64,000 nucleotides of DNA from Streptomyces coeruleorubidus (GTDB lineage Bacteria > Actinomycetota > Actinomycetes > Streptomycetales > Streptomycetaceae): assembly GCF_008705135.1 (NCBI RefSeq), contig NZ_CP023694.1:5251001-5315000 (forward strand), written 5' to 3'. A program made the translations under genes and the position numbers. The notes beneath the pieces are model-generated. The model did not search any database and was not told the DNA's origin. It worked only from the letters and a program-made list of their open reading frames with translations. Shown piece after piece: positions 8,711-15,811 of the stretch. Each line of letters begins with the position of its first letter. The stretch's first letter is position 1.

Positions 8711-9058
8711 GTGGGGCGTCCGCCAGTACTTCCGGTAGACAAGAAACTCGGCCTGGTGGTCCGGGTGATGAGCGGTGAACTGACGGCGGCGGAAGCCGCC
8801 CGGGAAGCAGGAGTGTCCGAGCAGTCGGTGTCGAACTGGCGCCGGCAGTTTATTGAGGGCGGCCGTAACGGTCTGGCCGGCGACGGTGGAAGACACACCG
8901 AGGAAGCGTCCCGGATGGCCGAACTGGCACAAGAAAACGCCATGCTCAAGACGACGATCGGCGAACTCTACATGGAACTGCGGAAATACGGCCGGAGCAC
9001 GGCCGTACGCCCGCCGCAGCGTCGTGAAGGAACTCGGCCGGGACGGCTCGTCAATTAA
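8711..9058 (+). CDS. orphan transposase-OrfA-like HTH / leucine-zipper protein
   Basis: The 115-aa protein has an HTH (LTAAEAAREAGVSEQSVSNW) and then a short coiled coil (MAELAQENAMLKTTIGELYM), the layout of IS3-family OrfA. No OrfB, no terminal inverted repeats and no second IS gene are nearby. It starts at GTG 8711, six bases after GGGGG, and the gene is in the same orientation as the cluster with only a 43-bp gap to the methyltransferase. Its last codons run into promoter block P2 at 9050. It is either an IS remnant or a domesticated DNA-binding protein, possibly a regulator of the cluster. Confidence 0.7.
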   Translation: MGRPPVLPVDKKLGLVVRVMSGELTAAEAAREAGVSEQSVSNWRRQFIEGGRNGLAGDGGRHTEEASRMAELAQENAMLKTTIGELYMELRKYGRSTAVRPPQRREGTRPGRLVN

Positions 9059-9092
9059 CTCATAAATTGAGTCCGGAATCACATGTTAGCCT
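9050..9092 (+). promoter_or_regulatory. island promoter block P2, shared with P1
   Basis: GTCAATTAACTCATAA (9050-9065) repeats the P1 core with one change, and a -10-like TAGCCT lies at 9087-9092. It stands 40 bp upstream of the hydrolase start. Two copies in an 8-kb GC-rich island, each in front of a transcription unit and with matching spacing, suggest a common activator site. Confidence 0.55.
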
Positions 9093-9131
9093 TCCGGGCA
9101 GACAGTCACTTCACATCACGGGGGAGGGAAT

Positions 9132-10139
9132 GTGGCGTCTTTGGAGCGCCAGTTTGCTGTCGGCATTTCTGGATTGGCCGGCGCGAGCCTTCTGACCGGT
9201 GCGGTAACTCGATTCACCGGTAAACGCGAGCGTGCCCGCCGCTATACGCTGCACGAGCGGCCGGACGGCAGCCTCGTCGAGGTCGACGTCCACATCCCTC
9301 CGCAGGCACAGCGCGCCGTTCTGTTCGACAACGGTATGGGCGCGCCCCAGGAATACTGGGACTGGGTCTGCCGCGCACTTCCCGCCGACATGGGGTACGT
9401 GCGGTTCAACCGCCCGGGCTACGGGCTCAGCACGCCGGACACCCGGTACGGCGCCGAGTCGCACTTCGAGCTGTTGCAGGAGCTGCGCGACACCTACATC
9501 GCCGACCTCCCGGTCGTCCTGGCAGGCCACTCCCTGGGCGGGTACTTCGTCGCGGCCTACGCGGCGCGGCATCCGGACGCGGTGAAGGGTGTGACCCAGG
9601 TGGTCATGATCGACGCCACCGAAGTGATCAGCCTGCGCCACGCCCGCCGAACCGACGTCGACCGCTGGTCCCACCAGCGGATGGTGATGGAGCAGGTGTT
9701 CGCCGCCACGGGTCTGTCGGTCTTCCGGCCCGCCATGAACGTGAACCAGCAGTACCGCCCGGACATCAACCGGAGCTACAAGGCGTTCCTGGCCACCCCC
9801 CGCACCTGGGCCACGGCCCACCGGGAGTACCGGGACGCGATGACCTATCCGGAACTGACCGAGCTGGACTGCCCGCTGACCGTCATCACGGCGGAGAACA
9901 ACATCGGCGACAACACCCTGCACGCCGGGATCCAGGCCAGGCTGGCCGTCATCTCCGAGCGGGCCCGGCACCACTTCGTCGTCGGCTCCGATCACGAGTC
10001 CCTGCTCTCCGCGCGCAAGCACGCCGAAGAGGTGACGGAACTGATCGCCGGCGAACCGCCCCGCGAACCGCTCGGGCCGTCGTGGCGGCCGTCCGTCAAG
10101 GTGACCCGGGCCGCCCAGCGCGAGGAGGAGCCGGCGTGA
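9132..10139 (+). CDS. alpha/beta hydrolase (RiPP island)
   Basis: The 335-aa protein has the nucleophile elbow GHSLGG (about residues 132-137, Ser134), an oxyanion-type strand end FDNGMGAPQ and a late histidine in VVGSDHESLL. Residues 1-27 look like a membrane anchor (VGISGLAGASLLTGAV). The start is GTG 9132 just after GGGGAGGGA. Cypemycin-type linaridin clusters encode an alpha/beta-hydrolase-like protein, CypH, needed for peptide modification; I propose this is the functional counterpart, or else the leader peptidase. Its stop overlaps the next gene start. A housekeeping esterase is the alternative, less likely given the operon. Confidence 0.85.
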   Translation: MASLERQFAVGISGLAGASLLTGAVTRFTGKRERARRYTLHERPDGSLVEVDVHIPPQAQRAVLFDNGMGAPQEYWDWVCRALPADMGYVRFNRPGYGLSTPDTRYGAESHFELLQELRDTYIADLPVVLAGHSLGGYFVAAYAARHPDAVKGVTQVVMIDATEVISLRHARRTDVDRWSHQRMVMEQVFAATGLSVFRPAMNVNQQYRPDINRSYKAFLATPRTWATAHREYRDAMTYPELTELDCPLTVITAENNIGDNTLHAGIQARLAVISERARHHFVVGSDHESLLSARKHAEEVTELIAGEPPREPLGPSWRPSVKVTRAAQREEEPA

Positions 10140-10723
10140 TCATGAAGGTCGACACCGAACGCGTGAAGATCGCCGCCGTCACGACGTCACTCGCCACCTG
10201 GCTGGTCGCGACGGCCGTGGCCCAGATCCCCGAGCAGCGCTTCGACGGTCTCCTGCGCCGCGGGAAGGTGCGCATACCGACCCCGAACTGGCGCTTCTTC
10301 GGGCCGAACCCCGGCGTCAAGGACAACCATCTCCTCTACCGCGATCTGGTGGACGGCAAGCCCGGGGAGTGGACGGAGGTTCCGATCGTCCAGGACCGGC
10401 CGTGGTACGCACTGGCCTGGAACGCCCGCAACCGGAGTCCGAAGGCCCTGTTCGACGCCACCCAGCACGCCCTCACCTACGCGGTCGCCTTCGGATCGGA
10501 GGTACTCCCCGTGACGACGGCGACCGGGTACCGGCTGCTGGCCCGCTACATCCAGCTCCACCTGCCGCATGCCGAAGGGGCCTCGCACAGCCAGTTCATG
10601 CTGCTGCATTCGTATCCCACCAGCCCGGAAGACCGGCAGATCGAACCCGTCTTCGTCTCCATGGAATTCCCCCTGGAGGGCGACGTCACCCCTGCCGATG
10701 CGCCGTCCCGGCTGGCCGCATAG
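10136..10723 (+). CDS. SdpA-like membrane-anchored protein of unknown function (RiPP island)
   Basis: This 195-aa protein has one N-terminal transmembrane segment (about residues 10-28) and an exterior domain with the motif NWRFFGPNPGVKDNH. That resembles the FF.NP motif of SdpA and of the DUF5819 family, as I remember them. In Bacillus, SdpA and the HTTM protein SdpB mature the SdpC toxin. Here the HTTM partner is encoded just past the precursor gene. The start is GTG 10136, overlapping the hydrolase stop and seven bases after GGAGGAG; ATG 10142 is also possible. The biochemical role is unknown. Confidence 0.65.
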   Translation: MIMKVDTERVKIAAVTTSLATWLVATAVAQIPEQRFDGLLRRGKVRIPTPNWRFFGPNPGVKDNHLLYRDLVDGKPGEWTEVPIVQDRPWYALAWNARNRSPKALFDATQHALTYAVAFGSEVLPVTTATGYRLLARYIQLHLPHAEGASHSQFMLLHSYPTSPEDRQIEPVFVSMEFPLEGDVTPADAPSRLAA

Positions 10724-10757
10724 CGAGTCGATCAACCCTCTCGACTGGAAGCCGCGC

Positions 10758-10787
10758 ACTCACTCGGCACCCTCGTGCCGCGTGAGT
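10758..10787 (+). promoter_or_regulatory. hairpin in the precursor 5' region
   Basis: ACTCACTCGGCAC (10758-10770) pairs with GTGCCGCGTGAGT (10775-10787) with one mismatch around a CCTC loop. It lies in the 130-bp gap before the precursor gene and would sit near the 5' end of a short precursor mRNA, where it could stabilise the message or mark a processing site. Confidence 0.5.
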
Positions 10788-10853
10788 CCGCGCCCTCCCG
10801 CCGAACGGCTGGAGAACTCGCTCAGAGCTTTTCCCAGAGAAAGAGGACATCAC

Positions 10854-11036
10854 ATGTCTGTTGTGGCCGACTTCGCCAACACCGAGCTGGCCGACGTCAC
10901 CCCGGGCCGTATCGGCAACGAGGCGACCCCGACCATGCTCACCCCGACGGCCACCCTCGCCACCCCCGAGGGTGTCGCGGTGACCGCCGCGACCGCGTAC
11001 GCGCTGAACGAGGTCACGAACGACCTCGCGGGCTGA
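10854..11036 (+). CDS. linaridin-like RiPP precursor peptide, 60 aa
   Basis: The peptide starts at ATG 10854, preceded by AGAGGA. Its leader contains DFANTELADVTPG, close to the cypemycin precursor stretch DFANTVLSAAAPG, followed by a Thr-Pro rich segment EATPTMLTPTATLATPEG that parallels the ETPAMATPATP junction of CypA. The C-terminal part is rich in Thr and Ala (VAVTAATAYALNEV) and has no Cys or Ser, so dehydration of Thr to dehydrobutyrine is the likely main modification and lanthionine or aminovinyl-cysteine rings are not possible. The exact leader/core boundary is uncertain, probably near residues 28-36. The gene is flanked by hairpins on both sides. Family call is from resemblance and context. 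Confidence 0.75.
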   Translation: MSVVADFANTELADVTPGRIGNEATPTMLTPTATLATPEGVAVTAATAYALNEVTNDLAG

Positions 11037-11092
11037 ACGATCGGCCGTCAGGCGACGCTGACCGGCATCGCCGGCTCCGTCCGATGAAAGAC

Positions 11093-11136
11093 GCGGCGGC
11101 ACGGTACGCCCGATACGCATACCGTGCCGCCGCTTT
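11093..11136 (+). terminator. hairpin downstream of the precursor gene (partial terminator)
   Basis: A perfect 14-bp stem (11093-11106 with 11120-11133) with a 13-nt loop is followed by TTT. It lies between the precursor and the HTTM gene. In RiPP clusters such a hairpin often lets the precursor be made in excess over downstream enzymes by stopping part of the transcripts. Confidence 0.7.
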
Positions 11137-11179
11137 CGTATCCACCGTACTCGCATCACACCTTCGGGAGCACCCATCC

Positions 11180-12010
11180 ATGTTCCTCAGCGCTCCGCCC
11201 GAGGTCACGGCACGCCGAGTGGCTTCGCTGGGTACTTTGGTCTCCGCACTGGAAATGCTGAGCCAGACGCGCAAGTTCGAAGACGGCGAAATGCTGAGCG
11301 GCCAATTGGCGAACATGCGCCCCAAGTTCGCCAAGCGTTTTCCCCGGCTGACGCGCGCTCTTGAGTCCAAGCAGGCGGCGGTCGCCCTGTACGGGGTACA
11401 GGCGGGTGCTTCCGCCGCCACGCTGATCTGGGGTCACAAGCGCTCGGTGCGCACGGCGGGCAGTGCCGTTCTGGCGGTGACGGGCGCGGCCGGACGGCTG
11501 CGCTCCCCCTTCGGCGGGGACGGCGCCGACCAGCTCCAGCAAGTGATCAACATCGTCCTCGCCTCCACCGGCACCTTCAAGGACGGCGAGAAGGCCCGCG
11601 ACGTGGCCATGCGCGCCCTGGCCCTGGAGACGACCATCTCCTACATCGCGTCCGGCGTGGTCAAGCTCGTGTCCCCGGTGTGGCTCAGCGGAGAGGCGTT
11701 CAGCGGAGTCATCCGTACCCGCAACTACGGGGACCAGCGCGTCTACCGCCTCGTGCACGAGTACCCGATGGCGGGAAAGCTCGTGACCTGGGGGACGATC
11801 GCCGCGGAGGTCTCCTTCCCGCTGGTCTTCGTCCTGCCCAAGCCCGCGGCGAAGGCGTTCCTCGGCTCGATGACGCTGTTCCACCTGGGAATCGGCCAGT
11901 TCATGGGCCTCAACCGCTTCGTGCTGGCCTTCGGCGCCACTCACCCGGCGCTTCTGTACGTCTTCGCCCAGAACGAGAAGCGCGCGGAGCTGCCCCGGCA
12001 CGAGGGGTGA
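11180..12010 (+). CDS. HTTM / SdpB-like membrane protein (RiPP island)
   Basis: The 276-aa protein has several hydrophobic segments (about residues 70-90, 155-170, 190-215, 230-265). Its C-terminal half (YGDQRVYRLVHEY, then EVSFPLVFVLPK and FHLGIGQFMGLNRFV) resembles the HTTM domain of SdpB and of gamma-carboxylase-like proteins. I start at ATG 11180, after the terminator-like hairpin; the frame is open further back but runs through that hairpin and the precursor gene. With the SdpA-like protein it may form a membrane complex that modifies, cleaves or gives immunity to the peptide. It is the last gene of the island. Confidence 0.65.
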   Translation: MFLSAPPEVTARRVASLGTLVSALEMLSQTRKFEDGEMLSGQLANMRPKFAKRFPRLTRALESKQAAVALYGVQAGASAATLIWGHKRSVRTAGSAVLAVTGAAGRLRSPFGGDGADQLQQVINIVLASTGTFKDGEKARDVAMRALALETTISYIASGVVKLVSPVWLSGEAFSGVIRTRNYGDQRVYRLVHEYPMAGKLVTWGTIAAEVSFPLVFVLPKPAAKAFLGSMTLFHLGIGQFMGLNRFVLAFGATHPALLYVFAQNEKRAELPRHEG

Positions 12011-12019
12011 CGGCGCCGG

Positions 12020-12394
12020 TCACTCCATGCGCTCGGGCTCGATCACCACGGCCGTCCCGTACGCGCACACCTCCGTGCCGACGTCCGCCGCCGCCGTCAC
12101 GTCGAAGCGGAACGCGAGCACACCGTTGGCACCACGCGCGCGTGCCTGCTCGACGAGTCGTTCCATGGCCTGGTTGCGGGTCTCCACGAGCGTCTTGGTC
12201 AGACCGCGCAGCTCACCGCCGACCATCGACTTCAGCCCGGCGCCGATCTGGCTCCCCAGGTGCCGGGACCGGACGGTCAGGCCGAAGACCTCGCCGAGCA
12301 CCTCCCGCACGCGGTAGCCGGGTACGTCGTTCGTGGTGACGACGAGGACGTCGGGCTGGGGGCCCTGTCCGCCGCCGTAATCATCGATGCCCAT
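12020..12394 (-). CDS. YbjQ / UPF0145 family protein
   Basis: This 124-aa protein has the UPF0145 core: an early TTNDVPGYRV, then FGLTVRSRH, ETRNQAMERLVEQARARGANGV and a closing GTAVVIEP. Family members form pentamers and are often called heavy-metal-binding, but the function is not established. It lacks a signal peptide and should be cytoplasmic. It is convergent with the last island gene (gap 9 bp), so the island ends here and conserved core genes begin. Confidence 0.88.
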   Translation of the reverse strand: MGIDDYGGGQGPQPDVLVVTTNDVPGYRVREVLGEVFGLTVRSRHLGSQIGAGLKSMVGGELRGLTKTLVETRNQAMERLVEQARARGANGVLAFRFDVTAAADVGTEVCAYGTAVVIEPERME

Positions 12395-12529
12395 GGCTCA
12401 CAGCTTTCTCCACGACGGCCGACAGTGCATCCTGAGTACCCCCGTGGAACCTGGGCCATGACGGCTGCGTTGATACTTTGAAGCAGTCAGCCCCAGCCCG
12501 TACCCCCCAGCAGCAGGAGCCACATCCCC

Positions 12530-13405
12530 GTGACCACGCTTGCGCTCGGCCCCGAGTGGCTCGACCCGAACTATCTGATCGAGACCTTCAGCCTCCCCGG
12601 CATCCTGCTGATCGTCTTCGCCGAGTCGGGTCTCTTCGCGTTCCTGCCCGGCGACTCCCTGCTGTTCACGGCGGGTCTCTTCGTGGCCGAGGGCACCTAC
12701 ATCACGCAGCCCCTGTGGCTGGTCTGCACGCTGATCGTGATCGCCGCCGTCGTCGGTGACCAAGTGGGCTACATGATCGGCAAGTTCCTGGGCCCGAAGC
12801 TCTTCAACAGGCCGAACTCCAAGCTCTTCAAGCAGGAGAACCTGGACAAGGCCCACGAGTTCATGGAGAAGTACGGCCCCAAGGCGATCGTCCTGGCCCG
12901 CTTCGTCCCGATCGTGCGCACGTTCGCCCCCATCGTGGCCGGCGCCGGCCGCATGAAGTACCGCACGTTCCTCACGTACAACGTCATCGGCGGCATCGCC
13001 TGGGGCACCGGCGTCACCCTCGCGGGCTACTGGCTCGGCCAGATCGACTTCATCAAGAAGAACGTCGAGTCGATCCTCATCCTGATCGTCCTGCTCTCGG
13101 TCGTCCCGATCATCATCGAGTACCTCCGCGACCGCTCCCAGAAGAAGCGCGCCGCGTCAGAGGCCCCGGCGCCCCAGCCCCCCGTCATGGACGACGCGAC
13201 GACCCAGCTCCGCCGCATCACCCCGGACGACCAGCCGACCCACCACCAGCCGCAGCAGCCCCCGTACGGCCACCACAACGGCTACGACGACCAGCAGTAC
13301 TACGGCCAGTACCCGCAGAGCCCGGGCTACGGCCAGCAACAGCCGCAGCAGCAGCCGCAGCAGCCGTACGGCACGCAGCAGGGCCCCTACAACAACGGTT
13401 ACTGA
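12530..13405 (+). CDS. DedA family membrane protein with Gln/Tyr-rich tail
   Basis: The 291-aa protein has the DedA (SNARE-associated) core in residues 1-200: FAESGLFAFLPGDSLLF near the N-terminus, GKFLGPKLFNRP, then ARFVPIVRTFAPIVAGAG, the signature loop of the family. DedA proteins are linked to undecaprenyl-phosphate and phospholipid flipping and membrane homeostasis. The last 60 residues are a hydrophilic tail dominated by Gln, Pro, Tyr and Gly, including QQQPQQQPQQPYG, presumably cytoplasmic and disordered. The start is GTG 12530 after AGGAG. It stands alone between minus-strand genes. Confidence 0.92.
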   Translation: MTTLALGPEWLDPNYLIETFSLPGILLIVFAESGLFAFLPGDSLLFTAGLFVAEGTYITQPLWLVCTLIVIAAVVGDQVGYMIGKFLGPKLFNRPNSKLFKQENLDKAHEFMEKYGPKAIVLARFVPIVRTFAPIVAGAGRMKYRTFLTYNVIGGIAWGTGVTLAGYWLGQIDFIKKNVESILILIVLLSVVPIIIEYLRDRSQKKRAASEAPAPQPPVMDDATTQLRRITPDDQPTHHQPQQPPYGHHNGYDDQQYYGQYPQSPGYGQQQPQQQPQQPYGTQQGPYNNGY

Positions 13406-13429
13406 GCCGCCCGCGGCCGCCGGCGGACC

Positions 13430-15127
13430 CTAGAAACCCCTGGTCCGCTTGGCGGCCCGCCGCTTCTCCGCGGACCCGATCCGCAGGAACATCCGGGAGA
13501 TCTCCGACCCGAGATTCACCCCGATGGCGATGGCCATGGCGAGCGCCACCGCCTTCGACAGCGACACCAGTCCTTCGTCCACCTCGTTCTGCGCGATCGC
13601 CAGCAGCCCGAAGTACGTCGCGGAACCCGGCAGCAGGGGTCCGATCGCCGCCGTCGTGTAGGGCAGGGCGGAGGCGAACTGGTACCGGGACAGCAACTGT
13701 CCGAAGAGTCCCACCAGCCCCGCGGCCGCCGCCGTCGAGGCCACCGGCGAGATGTCCCCCACGTAGTGCATCGCGCCGTACACGACCCACGCGACACCGC
13801 CGTTCAGCGTCACCCACACCACGGTGGATCGTTCCTGCTGGAGCAGCACCGCGAACGCCAGTGACAGCAGCATCGACGCGCCGATCATCATCGCCGGGTC
13901 GTCGGAGGCCCCGAGCGCCTGGTCGGGGTTCAGCCGCGCCCCCAGCTGCACGCCGAAGTACAGCACCATCAGCACACCCGCGACGATGCCCACGAAGAAG
14001 TACATGACCTCCAGCAGCCGCGCGGAGGCGGTGATGTAGAAGCCGGTCAGACCGTCCTGCACTCCCGCCACCAGCGCCCGCCCGGGCAGCAGCGCGAACA
14101 GCCCACCGGTGATCACCGCCGACGCCTTCACGTCGACGTGGGCCAGCGTCAGCGCGATCCCGATCGCGGCCGGCGGCGTCGCGGCCACGGTGAACTGGTA
14201 GAACTCCGGCAGCCCGCGCCCCGCGCACAGCCACGCCAGCCGGTCGCCGAGCATCGCGCCCAGGGCGGCCGCGACGAACACGATCAGATCACCGCCGACG
14301 AGCACGGAGGCCGCACCCGCCAGCAGCCCGCTCGCACCGGTCAGCGCCCAGCCGGGGTAGGGGTGCCGGTTACGGCGGATCTCGGCGAGCCGCCGGTAGG
14401 CCTCCTCAAGGGAGACCGCCGTCTCGTCGTCGCTGAGGTCGTCCACCAGCTGGTACACGGCCGCCAGCCGCGTGTAGTCGGTGCCTCTGCGGCGCACGGT
14501 CCGCGACGCCGTGACCGGGTCGTCGACGAGCGACGGCTGGTACGAGATCGCCAGCAGCGTGAAGGTGACGTTGGGCTCGCAGCGGTCCAGGCCGTACGAC
14601 CGGCAGACGGCGAACATGGCCGCCTCGACGTCCTCGGCGCCCTCACCGCCCGCGAGCAGCAACTCGCCGATACGCAGCGTCAGGTCGAGCACGCGCGGCA
14701 CGGCGGGCCCCGAGTCGTCGGTGCCGCGCTGGCTCGGTTCCGGCGCCGGCCGCTCCGCCACCGGCATGCGCAGCATGGTGCGCATCCGGTCCTGCCAGGG
14801 CACGTCCTTGGTCAGGCTGACCACGGGGATCCCGCTCGGCGGGGTGAACGCCGACGGGGCGTGCTTCGAGCTGTACGTGCTCGGCGGCGTGAACGCCGAC
14901 CCCTCCGGCTCCGCCGACGGCACCTGCGAGACGTCCAGCCCCTCCGGCAGGGCGAACTCGGACGTCGCCTCGGACTCCGTACCGGTCGCCTTGGGCACGG
15001 CCAGGCCCTCGGGGATCGCGAACTCCGACGTCGTCGACATGTCCCCGTCGACGGCGGCCCCCGCCGGCGGCAGGAACATGCTCCTGGCCTCGTCCGACTT
15101 CGGCTTGCGGTCTTCCGCGTCCGTCAC
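13430..15127 (-). CDS. threonine/serine exporter family protein (ThrE-type)
   Basis: The 565-aa protein has a central DUF1212 domain (about residues 135-280, from VLDLTLRIGELLLAGGEGAEDV) followed by about ten membrane segments, the ThrE layout of a Thr/Ser exporter. A Pro- and Ser-rich N-terminal extension of about 120 residues holds near-repeats (SEFAIPEGL/SEFALPEGL and two SAFTPPS). I start at GTG 15127, nine bases after GGGAG; the frame stays open upstream into the pyrophosphatase gene but without family character. Substrate is inferred from the family. Confidence 0.88.
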   Translation of the reverse strand: MTDAEDRKPKSDEARSMFLPPAGAAVDGDMSTTSEFAIPEGLAVPKATGTESEATSEFALPEGLDVSQVPSAEPEGSAFTPPSTYSSKHAPSAFTPPSGIPVVSLTKDVPWQDRMRTMLRMPVAERPAPEPSQRGTDDSGPAVPRVLDLTLRIGELLLAGGEGAEDVEAAMFAVCRSYGLDRCEPNVTFTLLAISYQPSLVDDPVTASRTVRRRGTDYTRLAAVYQLVDDLSDDETAVSLEEAYRRLAEIRRNRHPYPGWALTGASGLLAGAASVLVGGDLIVFVAAALGAMLGDRLAWLCAGRGLPEFYQFTVAATPPAAIGIALTLAHVDVKASAVITGGLFALLPGRALVAGVQDGLTGFYITASARLLEVMYFFVGIVAGVLMVLYFGVQLGARLNPDQALGASDDPAMMIGASMLLSLAFAVLLQQERSTVVWVTLNGGVAWVVYGAMHYVGDISPVASTAAAAGLVGLFGQLLSRYQFASALPYTTAAIGPLLPGSATYFGLLAIAQNEVDEGLVSLSKAVALAMAIAIGVNLGSEISRMFLRIGSAEKRRAAKRTRGF

Positions 15128-15196
15128 TGCCTGGCGCTCCCTGTACGACACGTAAGCCTCAGTACCCCCAGCCTCAGTATGCGCACATACAGGCGA

Positions 15197-15226
15197 ACGG
15201 GCCGCACGCGCAGGCGTACGGCCCGT
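15197..15226 (-). terminator. possible terminator after ppa
   Basis: ACGGGCCG (15197-15204) pairs with CGGCCCGT (15219-15226) over a 14-nt loop in the gap between the ppa stop and the thrE-like start, both on the minus strand. There is no T-tract, so this is tentative. Confidence 0.35.
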
Positions 15227-15240
15227 GAGCATCAGAAGGG

Positions 15241-15732
15241 TCAGTGACCGCCCTGGTCCTTGAAGCGCTTGTAGGACCGCTCGATCTCGGCCTCGGCCTC
15301 GGTGCGGCCCACCCAGTCGGCGCCCTCGACCGACTTGCCGGGCTCCAGGTCCTTGTAGACCTCGAAGAAGTGCTGGATCTCCAGGCGGTCGAACTCCGAC
15401 ACGTGGTGGATGTCCCGCAGGTGCTCCACACGGGGGTCCGTCGCCGGCACGCACAGCAGCTTGTCGTCGCCACCGGCCTCGTCCGTCATCCGGAACATGC
15501 CGATCGCCCGGCACTTGATGAGGCAGCCCGGGAAGGTCGGCTCGTCCAGGATGACCAGCGCGTCCAGCGGGTCGCCGTCCTCGCCGAGGGTGTTCTCGAC
15601 GAAGCCGTAGTCGGTCGGGTAGGCGGTCGAGGTGAAGAGGCGCCGGTCCAGGCGGATACGACCGGTCTCGTGGTCCACCTCGTACTTGTTGCGCGAACCC
15701 TTCGGAATCTCGATCGTGACGTCGAACTCCAC
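15241..15732 (-). CDS. ppa: inorganic pyrophosphatase (family I)
   Basis: The 163-aa soluble enzyme hydrolyses PPi to phosphate and drives biosynthetic reactions. Family I signatures are clear: EIPKGSRNKYEVD, YGFVENTLGEDGDPLDALV with the metal-binding aspartates, and a GADWVGRTEAE C-terminus. I choose GTG 15732 (first residues VEFDVTIEIPKG) because GGAGGAG lies 6 bp upstream and the length equals the usual actinobacterial enzyme; an ATG at 15747 would overlap that ribosome site. It is divergent from dacB. Confidence 0.95.
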   Translation of the reverse strand: MEFDVTIEIPKGSRNKYEVDHETGRIRLDRRLFTSTAYPTDYGFVENTLGEDGDPLDALVILDEPTFPGCLIKCRAIGMFRMTDEAGGDDKLLCVPATDPRVEHLRDIHHVSEFDRLEIQHFFEVYKDLEPGKSVEGADWVGRTEAEAEIERSYKRFKDQGGH

Positions 15733-15811
15733 CGGTGGCTCCTCCATGATCAACACATAGTTCTGGTGGTTAAGTGTCCCTCACGCAGGTGTGTGATCGC
15801 GAAAGGGGCTG

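Noticed and set aside
8711..9058. Complete IS3-family insertion sequence
   Set aside because: No OrfB, no terminal inverted repeats and no target duplication around the OrfA-like gene.
10854..11036. Lanthipeptide or lasso-peptide precursor
   Set aside because: The peptide has no Cys for lanthionine and the island lacks LanB/LanC/LanM and lasso cyclase/B-protein genes.
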